Positions 45,001 to 55,207 of a stretch of 64,000 nucleotides of DNA are shown here, one piece after another. The DNA lies in NCBI RefSeq assembly GCF_945957265.1, contig NZ_CAMFKO010000020.1:1-64000 (forward strand), given 5' to 3'. The stretch is from an uncultured Dechloromonas sp. GTDB lineage: Bacteria > Pseudomonadota > Gammaproteobacteria > Burkholderiales > Rhodocyclaceae. Both the position numbers and the translations under genes were made by a program. The notes under the pieces were generated by a model. That model was not told where the DNA came from and did not search any database. It was given only the letters and a program-made list of their open reading frames with translations. Position 1 is the first letter of the stretch. The number at the start of each line of letters is the position of its first letter.

Positions 45001-46341
45001 GTGATCCGCAAACTCATTTCCCGCGTCTTCAGCGGCAAGAAACCTACCGCCAACCGCCACGAACCGGCCGTCATCCCCGTCGCCAAGCACGGCATCACCC
45101 GCGACCGCATCAGCAGCGGCAGCCGGCGCGTCTGCGAGACGCTGCAGGGCCACGGCCACAAGGCCTACGTCGTCGGCGGCGCCGTGCGCGACCTGCTGAT
45201 CGGCGCCGAGCCCAAGGACTTCGACGTCGCCACCGACGCCACGCCCGAGGAAGTGCGCCGCTACTTCCGCCGCTCGCGCATCATCGGCCGCCGCTTCCAG
45301 ATCGTACACGTCATGATGGGCCAGGAAACGCTGGAGGTGACCACCTTCCGCGGCGCCCTCGGCGACGATGCGAAGAAGGACGAGCACGGCCGCGTGCTGC
45401 ACGACAACGTCTTCGGCTCGCAGGCCGAGGATGCCGCCCGCCGCGACTTCACCGCCAACGCGCTGTACTACGACCCAGCCACCGAGGCGGTGATCGACTA
45501 CCACCACGGCGTCGGCGATCTCAAGCAGCAGACGCTGCGCATGATCGGCGAGCCGCGCGCCCGCTACCGCGAAGACCCGGTGCGCATGCTGCGCGCCGTC
45601 CGCCTCGCCGCCAAGCTCGGCCTCTCCATTGACCCGGAAGCGCGCAAGCCGATCCGCGAAATGGCCGAACTGCTCGAAAACGTGCCGCCGGCCCGCCTGT
45701 TCGACGAAATGCTCAAGCTGCTGACCTCGGGCCACTCGGTCAAGTGCCTGACCCAGCTGCGCGACGAGGGCCTGCACCACGGCCTGCTGCCGCTGCTCGA
45801 CGTCATCCTCGAACAGCCGCTCGGCGAAAAGTTCGTCATGCTGTCGCTGGCCAATACCGACGAGCGCGTACGGCGCGGCAAGGGCACCTCGCCCGGCTTC
45901 CTGTTCGCCACCCTGCTCTGGCACGAGGTGCTGGCGCACTGGGAAAAGCTCAAGGCCAAGGGCGAGCCGAAGATTCCGGCACTGTACACGGCGATGGACT
46001 CCGTCCTCGACGTGCAGGGCGAAAAGCTCGCCATCACCCGCCGCATCGCCGGCGACATCAAGGACATCTGGGCCCTGCAGCCGCGCTTCGAACAGCGCGC
46101 CGGCAAGCGCCCCTACGCCCTGCTCGAACAGCCGCGCTTCCGCGCCGGCTACGACTTCCTGGTGCTGCGCGCCCAGGCCGGCGAACTCGACATGGAAATC
46201 GCCGACTGGTGGACGCGCTTCCAGAACGCCGAGGGCGACAAGCGCGCCGACATGCTGCTGCCGGAACAGGCCGGCGACAAGAAGAAGCGCCGTCGCCGCA
46301 AGAAACCGGCCGGCGGCTCCGGCCCCGCCGCCAGCGCATGA
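45001..46341 (+). CDS. pcnB: Poly(A) polymerase I
   Basis: A 446-residue nucleotidyltransferase that adds 3' poly(A) tails promoting RNA decay. Motifs are YVVGGAVRDLLIGAEPKDFD with the catalytic D-x-D, RRFQIVHV, and ARRDFTANALYYDP. The Lys/Arg-rich tail (DKKKRRRRKKPAG) is the RNA-binding end. The start is GTG; E. coli pcnB also uses a non-AUG start. The gene overlaps folK by four bases, the conserved pcnB-folK order. A TTCCGG/TAAAAT-like promoter may lie in the 90-base upstream spacer. Confidence 0.96.
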   Translation: MIRKLISRVFSGKKPTANRHEPAVIPVAKHGITRDRISSGSRRVCETLQGHGHKAYVVGGAVRDLLIGAEPKDFDVATDATPEEVRRYFRRSRIIGRRFQIVHVMMGQETLEVTTFRGALGDDAKKDEHGRVLHDNVFGSQAEDAARRDFTANALYYDPATEAVIDYHHGVGDLKQQTLRMIGEPRARYREDPVRMLRAVRLAAKLGLSIDPEARKPIREMAELLENVPPARLFDEMLKLLTSGHSVKCLTQLRDEGLHHGLLPLLDVILEQPLGEKFVMLSLANTDERVRRGKGTSPGFLFATLLWHEVLAHWEKLKAKGEPKIPALYTAMDSVLDVQGEKLAITRRIAGDIKDIWALQPRFEQRAGKRPYALLEQPRFRAGYDFLVLRAQAGELDMEIADWWTRFQNAEGDKRADMLLPEQAGDKKKRRRRKKPAGGSGPAASA

Positions 46342-46814
46342 ACACCGCCTACGTCGCGCTCGGGGCCAACCTCGGCGACCCGGCCAGCACGGTGCGCGCG
46401 GCCTTCGCCGCGCTGGCCAACCTGCCGGACAGCCGCATCGTCCATAGCTCCTCGCTGTACCGGACGGCGCCCGTCGGCATCGCCGACCAGCCGGAATTCG
46501 TCAATGCCGTGGCCGAGCTCGAAACCGGCCTGGCGCCCGAAGCCCTGCTCGACGCCCTGCTCGAGATCGAACAGCGCTTCGGCCGCATCCGCGCCGAGCG
46601 CAACGGCCCGCGCACGCTGGACCTCGACCTGCTGCTCTACAACGACCAGTACCTCGACCTGCCGCGCCTGACCCTGCCGCACCCGCGCCTGCACCTGAGG
46701 GCCTTCGTGCTCCAGCCGCTGGCCGAAATCGCCCCCGACCTGAAAATCCCCGGGCGCGGCACCGTCGCCGCCTGGCTGCCGGCCGTCGCCAACCAGGGCA
46801 TCGTCAAGCTGTGA
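46338..46814 (+). CDS. folK: 2-amino-4-hydroxy-6-hydroxymethyldihydropteridine pyrophosphokinase
   Basis: A 158-residue HPPK, which transfers pyrophosphate from ATP to 6-hydroxymethyl-dihydropterin in folate synthesis. Motifs are YVALGANLGDP (residues 4-14), SSLYRTAPVG, DQPEFVNAV, ERNGPRTLDLDLLLY with the metal Asp pair, and LPHPRLHLRAFVL. It overlaps pcnB upstream and the DUF486 gene downstream by four bases each. Confidence 0.97.
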   Translation: MNTAYVALGANLGDPASTVRAAFAALANLPDSRIVHSSSLYRTAPVGIADQPEFVNAVAELETGLAPEALLDALLEIEQRFGRIRAERNGPRTLDLDLLLYNDQYLDLPRLTLPHPRLHLRAFVLQPLAEIAPDLKIPGRGTVAAWLPAVANQGIVKL

Positions 46815-47173
46815 ACCTGTTAGGCCTGCACATCCCCGTGCTGTGGCAGACGGTGATTCTGCTGGCCTTGTCGAACGTCTTCATGACCTTCGCCTGGTAC
46901 TCGCATCTCAAGAACCTCAACGACCGGCCGTGGTGGATCGCCGCGCTTCTTTCCTGGGGCATTGCGCTGTTCGAGTATCTCCTCCAGGTGCCGGCCAACC
47001 GCATCGGCAATACCGAGCTCGACCTCGGCCAGCTCAAGATCCTGCAGGAAGTCATCACCCTCGCCGTGTTCGTGCCCTTCGTCGTCTTTTACATGAATCA
47101 GCCGCTCAAGCTTGACTACCTGTGGGCGGCTCTGTGTATCCTAGGCGCCGTCTACTTCGTCTTCAGGACCTGA
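46811..47173 (+). CDS. DUF486 (DMT-like) small membrane protein
   Basis: A 120-residue protein with four hydrophobic segments. FMTFAWYSHLKNLNDRPWW and ALFEYLLQVPANRIG are the DUF486 signature. It is related to small DMT transporters of unknown substrate. The GTG start overlaps the folK stop (GTGA), and panB begins directly after its stop, so it is part of the folK-panBC operon. Its presence there is commonly seen in betaproteobacteria. Confidence 0.9.
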   Translation: MNLLGLHIPVLWQTVILLALSNVFMTFAWYSHLKNLNDRPWWIAALLSWGIALFEYLLQVPANRIGNTELDLGQLKILQEVITLAVFVPFVVFYMNQPLKLDYLWAALCILGAVYFVFRT

Positions 47174-48869
<1,696 letters not shown>

Positions 48870-48899
48870 CCCGGCAGCAAAATCCATAATTACAGCCCG

Positions 48900-48927
48900 T
48901 TGACAGAGGGGATATTGTCGCTACAAT
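48900..48927 (+). promoter_or_regulatory. Strong sigma70 promoter for panD
   Basis: TTGACA (48900-48905, perfect consensus), 16-base spacer, TACAAT (48922-48927). It lies between panC and panD, 33 bases before the panD start codon, so panD can be made independently of panBC. Confidence 0.75.
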
Positions 48928-48960
48928 GCGCTTCCCCCAACCTTCTGGATGAGTGAAACC

Positions 48961-49344
48961 ATGCAGAGAACAATGCTGAAATCCAAGCTGCACCGCGTGA
49001 CTGCAACCCACGCCGACCTGCACTACGAGGGTTCCTGCGCCATCGATGAAGACCTGCTCGAGGCAGCCAACATCAAGGAATACGAACAGATCGACATCTG
49101 GAACGTAAATAACGGCGAGCGTTTCACGACCTATGCCATCCGCGCCGAACGCGGATCGGGCGTCATCTCGGTCAACGGCTCGGCTGCCCGCCGCGCCGCC
49201 CCGGGCGACATCCTGATCATCGCCACTTTCGCCGTGTACAACGAAGTCGAGCTGGCCAAGCATGAACCCGACCTGATCTACGTCGATTCGCAGAATCGCA
49301 TCGTGCGTCGCGGGCACAAGATTCCGGTCCAGGCCGCCGCCTGA
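48961..49344 (+). CDS. panD: Aspartate 1-decarboxylase proenzyme
   Basis: A 127-residue proenzyme that makes beta-alanine for pantothenate. The self-cleavage site Gly24-Ser25 is in [10 protein letters not shown]; Ser25 becomes the pyruvoyl group. Other motifs are [50 protein letters not shown]. The ATG at 48961 gives the canonical N-terminus; a few extra upstream in-frame codons are not conserved. Confidence 0.97.
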   Translation: MQRTMLKSKLHRVTATHADLHYEGSCAIDEDLLEAANIKEYEQIDIWNVNNGERFTTYAIRAERGSGVISVNGSAARRAAPGDILIIATFAVYNEVELAKHEPDLIYVDSQNRIVRRGHKIPVQAAA

Positions 49345-49370
49345 TCGCGAATTAATTCACGCCCCGAAAA

Positions 49371-49398
49371 AACCCGCCGCATGGCGGGTTTTTCTTTT
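49371..49398. terminator. Rho-independent terminator after panD
   Basis: AACCCGCC, loop GCAT, GGCGGGTT, then TTTCTTTT. It is preceded by AAAAAA, so it could work in both directions. Confidence 0.85.
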
Positions 49399-49446
49399 CT
49401 GTACAATGCCCTGCAAAAATTCACACACCAAAGTTGGAGACAAACA

Positions 49447-49959
49447 ATGGGCGTTGTTTTCGCAAAGACCCAGAAAGGGCATGACGAAATCGCCACGAAG
49501 GCCGGAGGGCTGTCGCCGCGCGTGCGACGAATCCTGATCTTCGTCGATGGGAAGCGTTCGGTCGAGGAGCTGCGCGGCATGATCCTCGCCGACGACCTGC
49601 AGCACACGCTGGGCATGCTCGAGGAAGAAGGCTACATCGAGTTCCACGACCTGAAGGGAGTGCCGCCGGCTGCCGCTTCGCCGCTTCCGGCCAAGCTGCC
49701 TTCGATCACGGCCTTCGGCGACCTGCCGGCCGAGCCGGACCCGGTTCGCCTGCAGATGGCGCGCAATTTCATGACCAACACGCTCAATGCCTTCGTCGGT
49801 TCGCTGGGCACCAGCGGCCTGCTCGACCGCATCGACAAGAGCGGCGGGCACCAGGAACTGCGCAACCTGTACGACGAGTGGTATCACGCCATCGTGATGT
49901 CGCGCGACGGCAAGCGCGAAGCCGAGTCGCTGCGCAGCAAGCTGCTCAACGTCATCTAG
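49447..49959 (+). CDS. Hypothetical protein, winged-helix-like
   Basis: A 170-residue soluble protein. The first 80 residues (GGLSPRVRRILIFVDGKRSV, EELRGMILADDLQHTLGMLEEEGYIEF) look like a small winged-helix module of the kind found in PilZ/PatA-related bacterial proteins. A short Pro/Ala linker leads to a helical C-terminal half (RNFMTNTLNAFVGSLG, LRNLYDEWYHAIVMSRDG). The family is not recognised with certainty; a role in regulation is inferred from the fold guess only. GGAGA precedes the ATG and a TACAAT (49402-49407) may be its -10. A terminator follows. Confidence 0.7.
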   Translation: MGVVFAKTQKGHDEIATKAGGLSPRVRRILIFVDGKRSVEELRGMILADDLQHTLGMLEEEGYIEFHDLKGVPPAAASPLPAKLPSITAFGDLPAEPDPVRLQMARNFMTNTLNAFVGSLGTSGLLDRIDKSGGHQELRNLYDEWYHAIVMSRDGKREAESLRSKLLNVI

Positions 49960-49982
49960 CCCGGGGCAGCCAGCCCAAAAAG

Positions 49983-50004
49983 AAAGGCAGCCGAGGCTGC
50001 CTTT
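49983..50004. terminator. Hairpin between convergent genes
   Basis: AAAGGCAGC, loop CGAG, GCTGCCTTT. Flanked by A-rich bases on the left and TTTCC on the right. It likely ends transcripts of the 170-residue protein gene and of the convergent NYN-domain gene. Confidence 0.65.
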
Positions 50005-50014
50005 CCGTGTTTGC

Positions 50015-51415
50015 TCAGCCTTCCGCCGTATCGGCGGCCTTCGGCTTGCGCGGGCGCGCCGGTCGCTTGGCCTTGGCAGGCTTGGCGTCGCCGGCGGCTG
50101 CCTCGGCGGGCGGTGCGGATTCGACGACGGCTTCGGCGACCTCCGACGACGCGCTCTTGCGCGGACGACGGCCGCCGCGGCTCGGCTTGCTTTCCGCCTC
50201 GGGCGCAGCGGCCTCGGCTGCGGGCGTCACCTCGGCTGCCGGAGCGGCCTCGACAACGCTCGCCACTTCCTTGCCCCGACCGCCGCGACCGCGCCGCGCA
50301 TCGCGACGCGGCTTGGTGTCGGCGGCATCGCCCGCCGCTGCCGCGACGGCGGCCGGCGCCGCTTCGACGACCGGCTCGGGCTCGGCCACGGGAGCCGTTT
50401 CAGCCACTGCTTCGCTGGCCGGCACGCGTTCGCGATCCCGGCCGTTGCGCCCGCGGCGACCGCCACGGCGGCGCTGGCTGCTTGAGGCCTCGGACTCCGC
50501 TGCCGCCATCTCGCCTGGCGCGGCAAGCGGTTCGCCAACAACGGCGACCGCCGCCTCGGCGACAACCGCCTCGACCGGCGCTTCGCCCTCGACGACCAGC
50601 GCCGGCCGTGACGGCGCACGGAAGACGAAAGCCCCCTTGTCGTCGCGGCCGAAGCCGAGCAGGCCGCGGCTCGCCGCCTCTTCCAGCAGGTTGCCGAAGC
50701 TGCGGAAACCGTAATAGCTTTCGTTGAAACCCGGGTTGCGGCGCTTGACCACTTCCTTGAGCACGGAGGCCCAGATGCGTTCGCTCTCGCCGCGATCGGC
50801 AATGAGATCGCCAAAGGTGGTGGAAACGATATCGACGGCCTTGGCCTTGCGCTCCTCCTGCTTCTCGCTGCGGCGGGCTTCCTCTTCCGGCGAACGCTTC
50901 TCGCGCTCGCGGCGCTGGCCGCCCCGATGCGCCTCGCGGTCGCGGACCAGGTCGTCGTAATAGATGAATTCGTCGCAGTTGGTGATCAGCAGGTCGGAAC
51001 AGCTCTGCTTGACGCCGACGCCGATCACTTTCTTGGCGTTCTCGCGCAGCTTGGAAACGAGCGGCGAGAAATCGGAATCGCCGGAAATGATCACGAAGGT
51101 GTCGACGTGCGACTTGGTGTAGCACAGGTCGAGGGCATCGACGACCATGCGGATGTCGGCCGAGTTCTTGCCCGACTGGCGGACGTGCGGGATTTCGATC
51201 AGTTCGAAATTGGCCTCGTGCATCGCGGCCTTGAAGCCCTTGTAGCGCTCCCAGTCGCAATAGGCCTTCTTGACGACGATGCTGCCCTTGGCGAGCAGGC
51301 GCTCGAGAACGGGGCGGATATCGAATTTTTCGTACTGTGCGTCGCGCACGCCGAGGGCGATGTTCTCGAAGTCACAGAAGAGCGCCATGCTGGCGGTGTC
51401 GTTGGATGCGGCCAT
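50015..51415 (-). CDS. NYN-domain protein with OST-HTH/LOTUS domain and RG-rich tail
   Basis: A 466-residue protein. The NYN (LabA/DUF88) ribonuclease-like domain (about 8-160) has the acidic pocket residues in FCDFENIAL, NSADIRMVVDALDL and ISGDSDFSPLVSKL. A helical charged linker leads to an OST-HTH/LOTUS-type domain (about 195-270: ERIWASVLKEVVKRRNPGFN, FGNLLEEAASRGLLGF). The last 190 residues are low-complexity: Ala/Glu/Pro stretches broken by Arg/Gly blocks (RRRGGRRGRNGRDRER, RRGRGGRGKE, KAKRPARPRKPK), typical of RNA-binding tails. It is likely an RNA-targeting protein; substrate unknown. It is divergent from the pyruvate oxidoreductase. Confidence 0.88.
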   Translation of the reverse strand: MAASNDTASMALFCDFENIALGVRDAQYEKFDIRPVLERLLAKGSIVVKKAYCDWERYKGFKAAMHEANFELIEIPHVRQSGKNSADIRMVVDALDLCYTKSHVDTFVIISGDSDFSPLVSKLRENAKKVIGVGVKQSCSDLLITNCDEFIYYDDLVRDREAHRGGQRREREKRSPEEEARRSEKQEERKAKAVDIVSTTFGDLIADRGESERIWASVLKEVVKRRNPGFNESYYGFRSFGNLLEEAASRGLLGFGRDDKGAFVFRAPSRPALVVEGEAPVEAVVAEAAVAVVGEPLAAPGEMAAAESEASSSQRRRGGRRGRNGRDRERVPASEAVAETAPVAEPEPVVEAAPAAVAAAAGDAADTKPRRDARRGRGGRGKEVASVVEAAPAAEVTPAAEAAAPEAESKPSRGGRRPRKSASSEVAEAVVESAPPAEAAAGDAKPAKAKRPARPRKPKAADTAEG

Positions 51416-51610
51416 GAAATGCTTTCAGCTGTAGGAGGCCGGAGTATACCGCCTCGCCACGCCGCCGGCTGCGTGGAAGCCCCTTCCACGATGCGGGACA
51501 AGAGCCCATGCCGATGGCAAGCATCGGGCGTATGATGAAGTTGCTGCAACGCAGCACCCGCAGCGTCGCAGCAAGCCGGCGGAGAACCGGCACCGTCTCA
51601 GGGGTTTCGC

Positions 51611-54600
51611 ATGAACAGCATGCTCACCATCGACGGCAACGAAGCCGTCGCCAACGTGGCCTACCGCGTTTCCAAAGTGATCGCCATTTATCCGATCACG
51701 CCCTCGTCCGGCATGGGCGAACTGTCCGACGAATGGGCCGCCCAGGGCCGCAGGAACCTGTGGGGCACCGTCCCCGCCGTCGTCGAGCTGCAATCCGAAG
51801 GCGGCGCCGCCGGGGCCGTCCATGGCGCGCTGCAGGCCGGCGCCCTGGCCACCACCTTCACGGCGTCGCAAGGCCTGCTGCTGATGATCCCCAACATGTA
51901 CAAGATCGCCGGCGAACTGACGCCGACCGTATTCCATGTCGCCGCCCGCGCCGTCGCCACGCATGCGCTGTCCATCTTCGGCGACCATTCCGACGCGATG
52001 GCGACGCGCGGCACCGGCTTCGCGCTGCTCGCCTCGAACTCGGTGCAGGAAGCACAGGACATGGCGGCCATTGCCTCGGCCGCGACGCTGGCCGGGCGCA
52101 TCCCGGTGCTGCATTTCTTCGACGGCTTCCGCACCTCGCACGAAGTCGCCAAGATCGCGCCGCTGGCCGACGATACCCTCAAGGCCCTGTTCGACCCGGC
52201 GCAGATCGACGCCCAGCGCCGCCGCGCCCTGTCGCCGGAACACCCGGTGCTGCGGGGCACGGCACAGAACCCGGACACCTTCTTCCAGTGCCGCGAGGCG
52301 CAGAACCCGTGGTTCGATGCCTTCCCCGGCATCGTGCAGCGGATCATGGAGCGCTTCGCCGGGCTGACCGGGCGCGCCTACCGGCTGTTCGATTATGCCG
52401 GCGCGCCGGATGCCGGGCGCGTCATCGTGATGATGGGCTCCGGCGCCGAAACCGTGCAGGAAACCGTGGACGACCTGAATCTCCGCGGCGAGAAGGTCGG
52501 CCTGCTCAAGGTCCGCCTGTATCGGCCGTGGGCGCCGGCAGCACTGCTCGCCGCCCTGCCCCCGACCGTGCGCACCGTCGCCGTGCTCGACCGCTGCAAG
52601 GAAGCCGGCGCCGACGGCGAACCGCTGTTCAAGGACGTACTGGTCGCGCTGGCCGAGGACGCGGCAGGCGCGACGCCCCGCTTCCCCGCCATGCCGCGCG
52701 TGATCGGCGGCCGCTACGGGCTGGGCTCCAAGGAATTCACGCCGGCCATGGTCGTTTCCGTTTTCGCCGCCTGCGCCGAGGCATCGCCGCAGCGCCGCTT
52801 CACGGTCGGCATCCGCGACGATGTCACCCGGCTGTCGCTGCCCTTCGATCCCAGCTTCCGCACCGCGGCCGCCGGCGCCCATTTCGCCGCCGTCTTCTAC
52901 GGCCTCGGTTCGGATGGCACGGTGTCGGCGAACAAGAATTCGATCAAGATCATCGGCGACGAAACCGCTCTCCATGCCCAGGGCTATTTCGTCTACGACT
53001 CCAAGAAGTCCGGTGCGATGACCGTGTCGCACCTGCGCTTCGGCCCGCAGCCGATCCGCTCGGCCTACCTGACCGGCGACGGCGATGCGCGCTTCGTCGC
53101 CTGCCACCAGCCGCACTTTCTCGACAGCCACGACCTGCTGGCGCACGCCGCGCCGGAAGCCGTCTTCCTGCTCAACACCGAGGTGCCGCCCGAGCAGGCC
53201 TGGCATCGCCTGCCGGCACGCGTCCAGCGGCAGATGATCGCCAGGAACATCCGCTTCTACGTCATCGACGCCTACCGGGTGGCGCATGAAGCCGACATGG
53301 GCCGACGCATCAACACCGTGATGCAGACCTGTTTCTTCGCCATTTCCGGCATCCTGCCCCGGGAGCAGGCCATCGCCGCGATCAAGCGCGCCGTCGACAA
53401 GACCTACGGCCGCAAGGGCCGGCGCATCGCCGAATTCAACTACCGCGCCATCGACCGGACGCTGGCCTGCCTGCATCGCGTGGCGCTTCCCGAAACGGCC
53501 TCGGCCCTTGAGCCGCCCAGCCCGCCGACGGCCGCCGACGACTTCGTCCGGCGCGTCACCTTGCCGCTGATCGCCGGCCATGGCGACCGGCTGCCCGTTT
53601 CGCTGTTCCCGGTCGATGGCACCTGGCCGACCGGTACGGCGCGCCATGAAAAGCGCAACCTGGCGCTGGAAATTCCGGTCTGGGACGAAAAACTGTGCAC
53701 GCAATGTGGCAAGTGCGTCTTCGTCTGCCCGCATTCGGCGATCCGCGCCAAGGTTTTCACGCCAGCCCAGGCCGCCGGCGCGCCGCCCACCTTCAAGCAC
53801 GCGCCGGCGCGCAGCAAGGACTACCCGGCCGGCACGCAGATGAGCTACCAGGTGGCGCCCGAGGACTGCACCGGCTGCACGCTGTGCGTCGAGGCCTGCC
53901 CGATCCGCGACAAGTCGGACATCTCGCACAAGGCCCTCGACATGGCCGCCCAGCCGCCCCTGCGCGCCGCCGAGGCGGCGAACTGGGAGTTCTTCCTGAC
54001 CCTGCCCGACCTCGAGCGGCAGCACGCCAAGCGCACCGCCCTGCCCGGGGCCATGCTGCTGCAGCCGCTGTTCGAGTTCTCCGGCGCCTGCGTCGGCTGC
54101 GGCGAGACCCCGTACATCCGGCTGGCCACGCAGCTGTTCGGCGACCGCATGCTGGTCGCCAACGCCACCGGCTGTTCGTCGATCTACGGCGGCAACCTGC
54201 CGACCACGCCGTATGGCAAGGATGCCGACGGTCGCGGCCCGGCCTGGAGCAATTCTCTCTTCGAAGACAACGCCGAGTTCGGCCTCGGCATGCGCCTGGC
54301 CACCGACCAGCTGGCCGACGCGGCGCGCACGCAGCTGCAGGCCCTGGCGGCGCAACTCGATCCGGCGCTGGTCAGCGGGCTGCTCGAAGCGGAGCAGCGC
54401 AGCGACGCCGGCATCCAGGCGCAGCGCGAACGGGTGGCCGAGCTGCTCGCCGCGCTGCAGGCCATCGCCACGTCCGAAGCGGCCCAGCTGGCGGCGCTGG
54501 CGGAATACCTGGTCCGGCGCAGCGTGTGGATCGTCGGCGGCGACGGCTGGGCCTACGATATCGGCTTCGGCGGCCTCGACCACGTGCTGGCCTCGGGGCA

Positions 54601-55207
54601 GGACGTCAATATCCTGGTCCTCGACACCGAGGTCTATTCCAACACCGGCGGCCAGAATTCCAAGGCCACGCCGCTCGGCGCCGTCGCCAAGTTCGCCGCC
54701 GGCGGCAAGCCGAACCGCAAGAAGGACCTGGCGCGCATCGCCATGGACTACGAAAACGTCTTCGTCGCCCAGGTCGCCTACGGCGCCAAGGATGTGCATA
54801 CGCTGAAGGCCTTCCTCGACGCCGAAAGCTATCCCGGCGTCTCGATCATCATCGCCTACAGCCCGTGCATCGCGCATGGCGTCGATCTGTCCTGCAACCT
54901 GCGCCAGCAGGATCTGGCGGTCAAGTCCGGCCACTGGCCCCTGCTCCGCTACGACCCGCGCCGGCGCGAACAGGGCCTCAACCCGCTGACCGTGGATAGT
55001 GCCGCGCCGTCGATCCCTTATCGCGACTTCGCCCGGCACGAGGCCCGCTTCACGGTGCTGGAGCGCTTGCGCCCGGAAGCGGCCGGACGCTTGATGGATG
55101 AAGCCGAAACGGCGGCCCGCCACCGCCATCGGGAATACACCGACCTCGCCGCACTGGCCCTGCCCGGCGCCGAAACGCCTGCCGCAGAGGAGAACAGCAA
55201 TGCCTGA
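51611..55207 (+). CDS. nifJ: Pyruvate:ferredoxin (flavodoxin) oxidoreductase
   Basis: A 1198-residue single-chain enzyme converting pyruvate and CoA to acetyl-CoA, CO2 and reduced ferredoxin. Domain order is the TPP-pyrimidine part (AIYPITPSSGMGELSDEW), middle gamma/CoA parts (GMGSGAETVQET-like and AIKIIGDETALHAQGYFVY region), a two-cluster ferredoxin domain (CTQCGKCVFVCP with C696/699/702/706, and CTGCTLCVEACP with C753/756/759/763), and the TPP-PPi part with the proximal cluster (CVGCGETPY, C827/830) and GDGWAYDIGFGGLDHVL. All cluster cysteines seen are intact. It overlaps the next gene by eight bases. Such enzymes serve fermentation, reductive pathways or flavodoxin reduction for nitrogen fixation. 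Confidence 0.96.
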   Translation: MNSMLTIDGNEAVANVAYRVSKVIAIYPITPSSGMGELSDEWAAQGRRNLWGTVPAVVELQSEGGAAGAVHGALQAGALATTFTASQGLLLMIPNMYKIAGELTPTVFHVAARAVATHALSIFGDHSDAMATRGTGFALLASNSVQEAQDMAAIASAATLAGRIPVLHFFDGFRTSHEVAKIAPLADDTLKALFDPAQIDAQRRRALSPEHPVLRGTAQNPDTFFQCREAQNPWFDAFPGIVQRIMERFAGLTGRAYRLFDYAGAPDAGRVIVMMGSGAETVQETVDDLNLRGEKVGLLKVRLYRPWAPAALLAALPPTVRTVAVLDRCKEAGADGEPLFKDVLVALAEDAAGATPRFPAMPRVIGGRYGLGSKEFTPAMVVSVFAACAEASPQRRFTVGIRDDVTRLSLPFDPSFRTAAAGAHFAAVFYGLGSDGTVSANKNSIKIIGDETALHAQGYFVYDSKKSGAMTVSHLRFGPQPIRSAYLTGDGDARFVACHQPHFLDSHDLLAHAAPEAVFLLNTEVPPEQAWHRLPARVQRQMIARNIRFYVIDAYRVAHEADMGRRINTVMQTCFFAISGILPREQAIAAIKRAVDKTYGRKGRRIAEFNYRAIDRTLACLHRVALPETASALEPPSPPTAADDFVRRVTLPLIAGHGDRLPVSLFPVDGTWPTGTARHEKRNLALEIPVWDEKLCTQCGKCVFVCPHSAIRAKVFTPAQAAGAPPTFKHAPARSKDYPAGTQMSYQVAPEDCTGCTLCVEACPIRDKSDISHKALDMAAQPPLRAAEAANWEFFLTLPDLERQHAKRTALPGAMLLQPLFEFSGACVGCGETPYIRLATQLFGDRMLVANATGCSSIYGGNLPTTPYGKDADGRGPAWSNSLFEDNAEFGLGMRLATDQLADAARTQLQALAAQLDPALVSGLLEAEQRSDAGIQAQRERVAELLAALQAIATSEAAQLAALAEYLVRRSVWIVGGDGWAYDIGFGGLDHVLASGQDVNILVLDTEVYSNTGGQNSKATPLGAVAKFAAGGKPNRKKDLARIAMDYENVFVAQVAYGAKDVHTLKAFLDAESYPGVSIIIAYSPCIAHGVDLSCNLRQQDLAVKSGHWPLLRYDPRRREQGLNPLTVDSAAPSIPYRDFARHEARFTVLERLRPEAAGRLMDEAETAARHRHREYTDLAALALPGAETPAAEENSNA

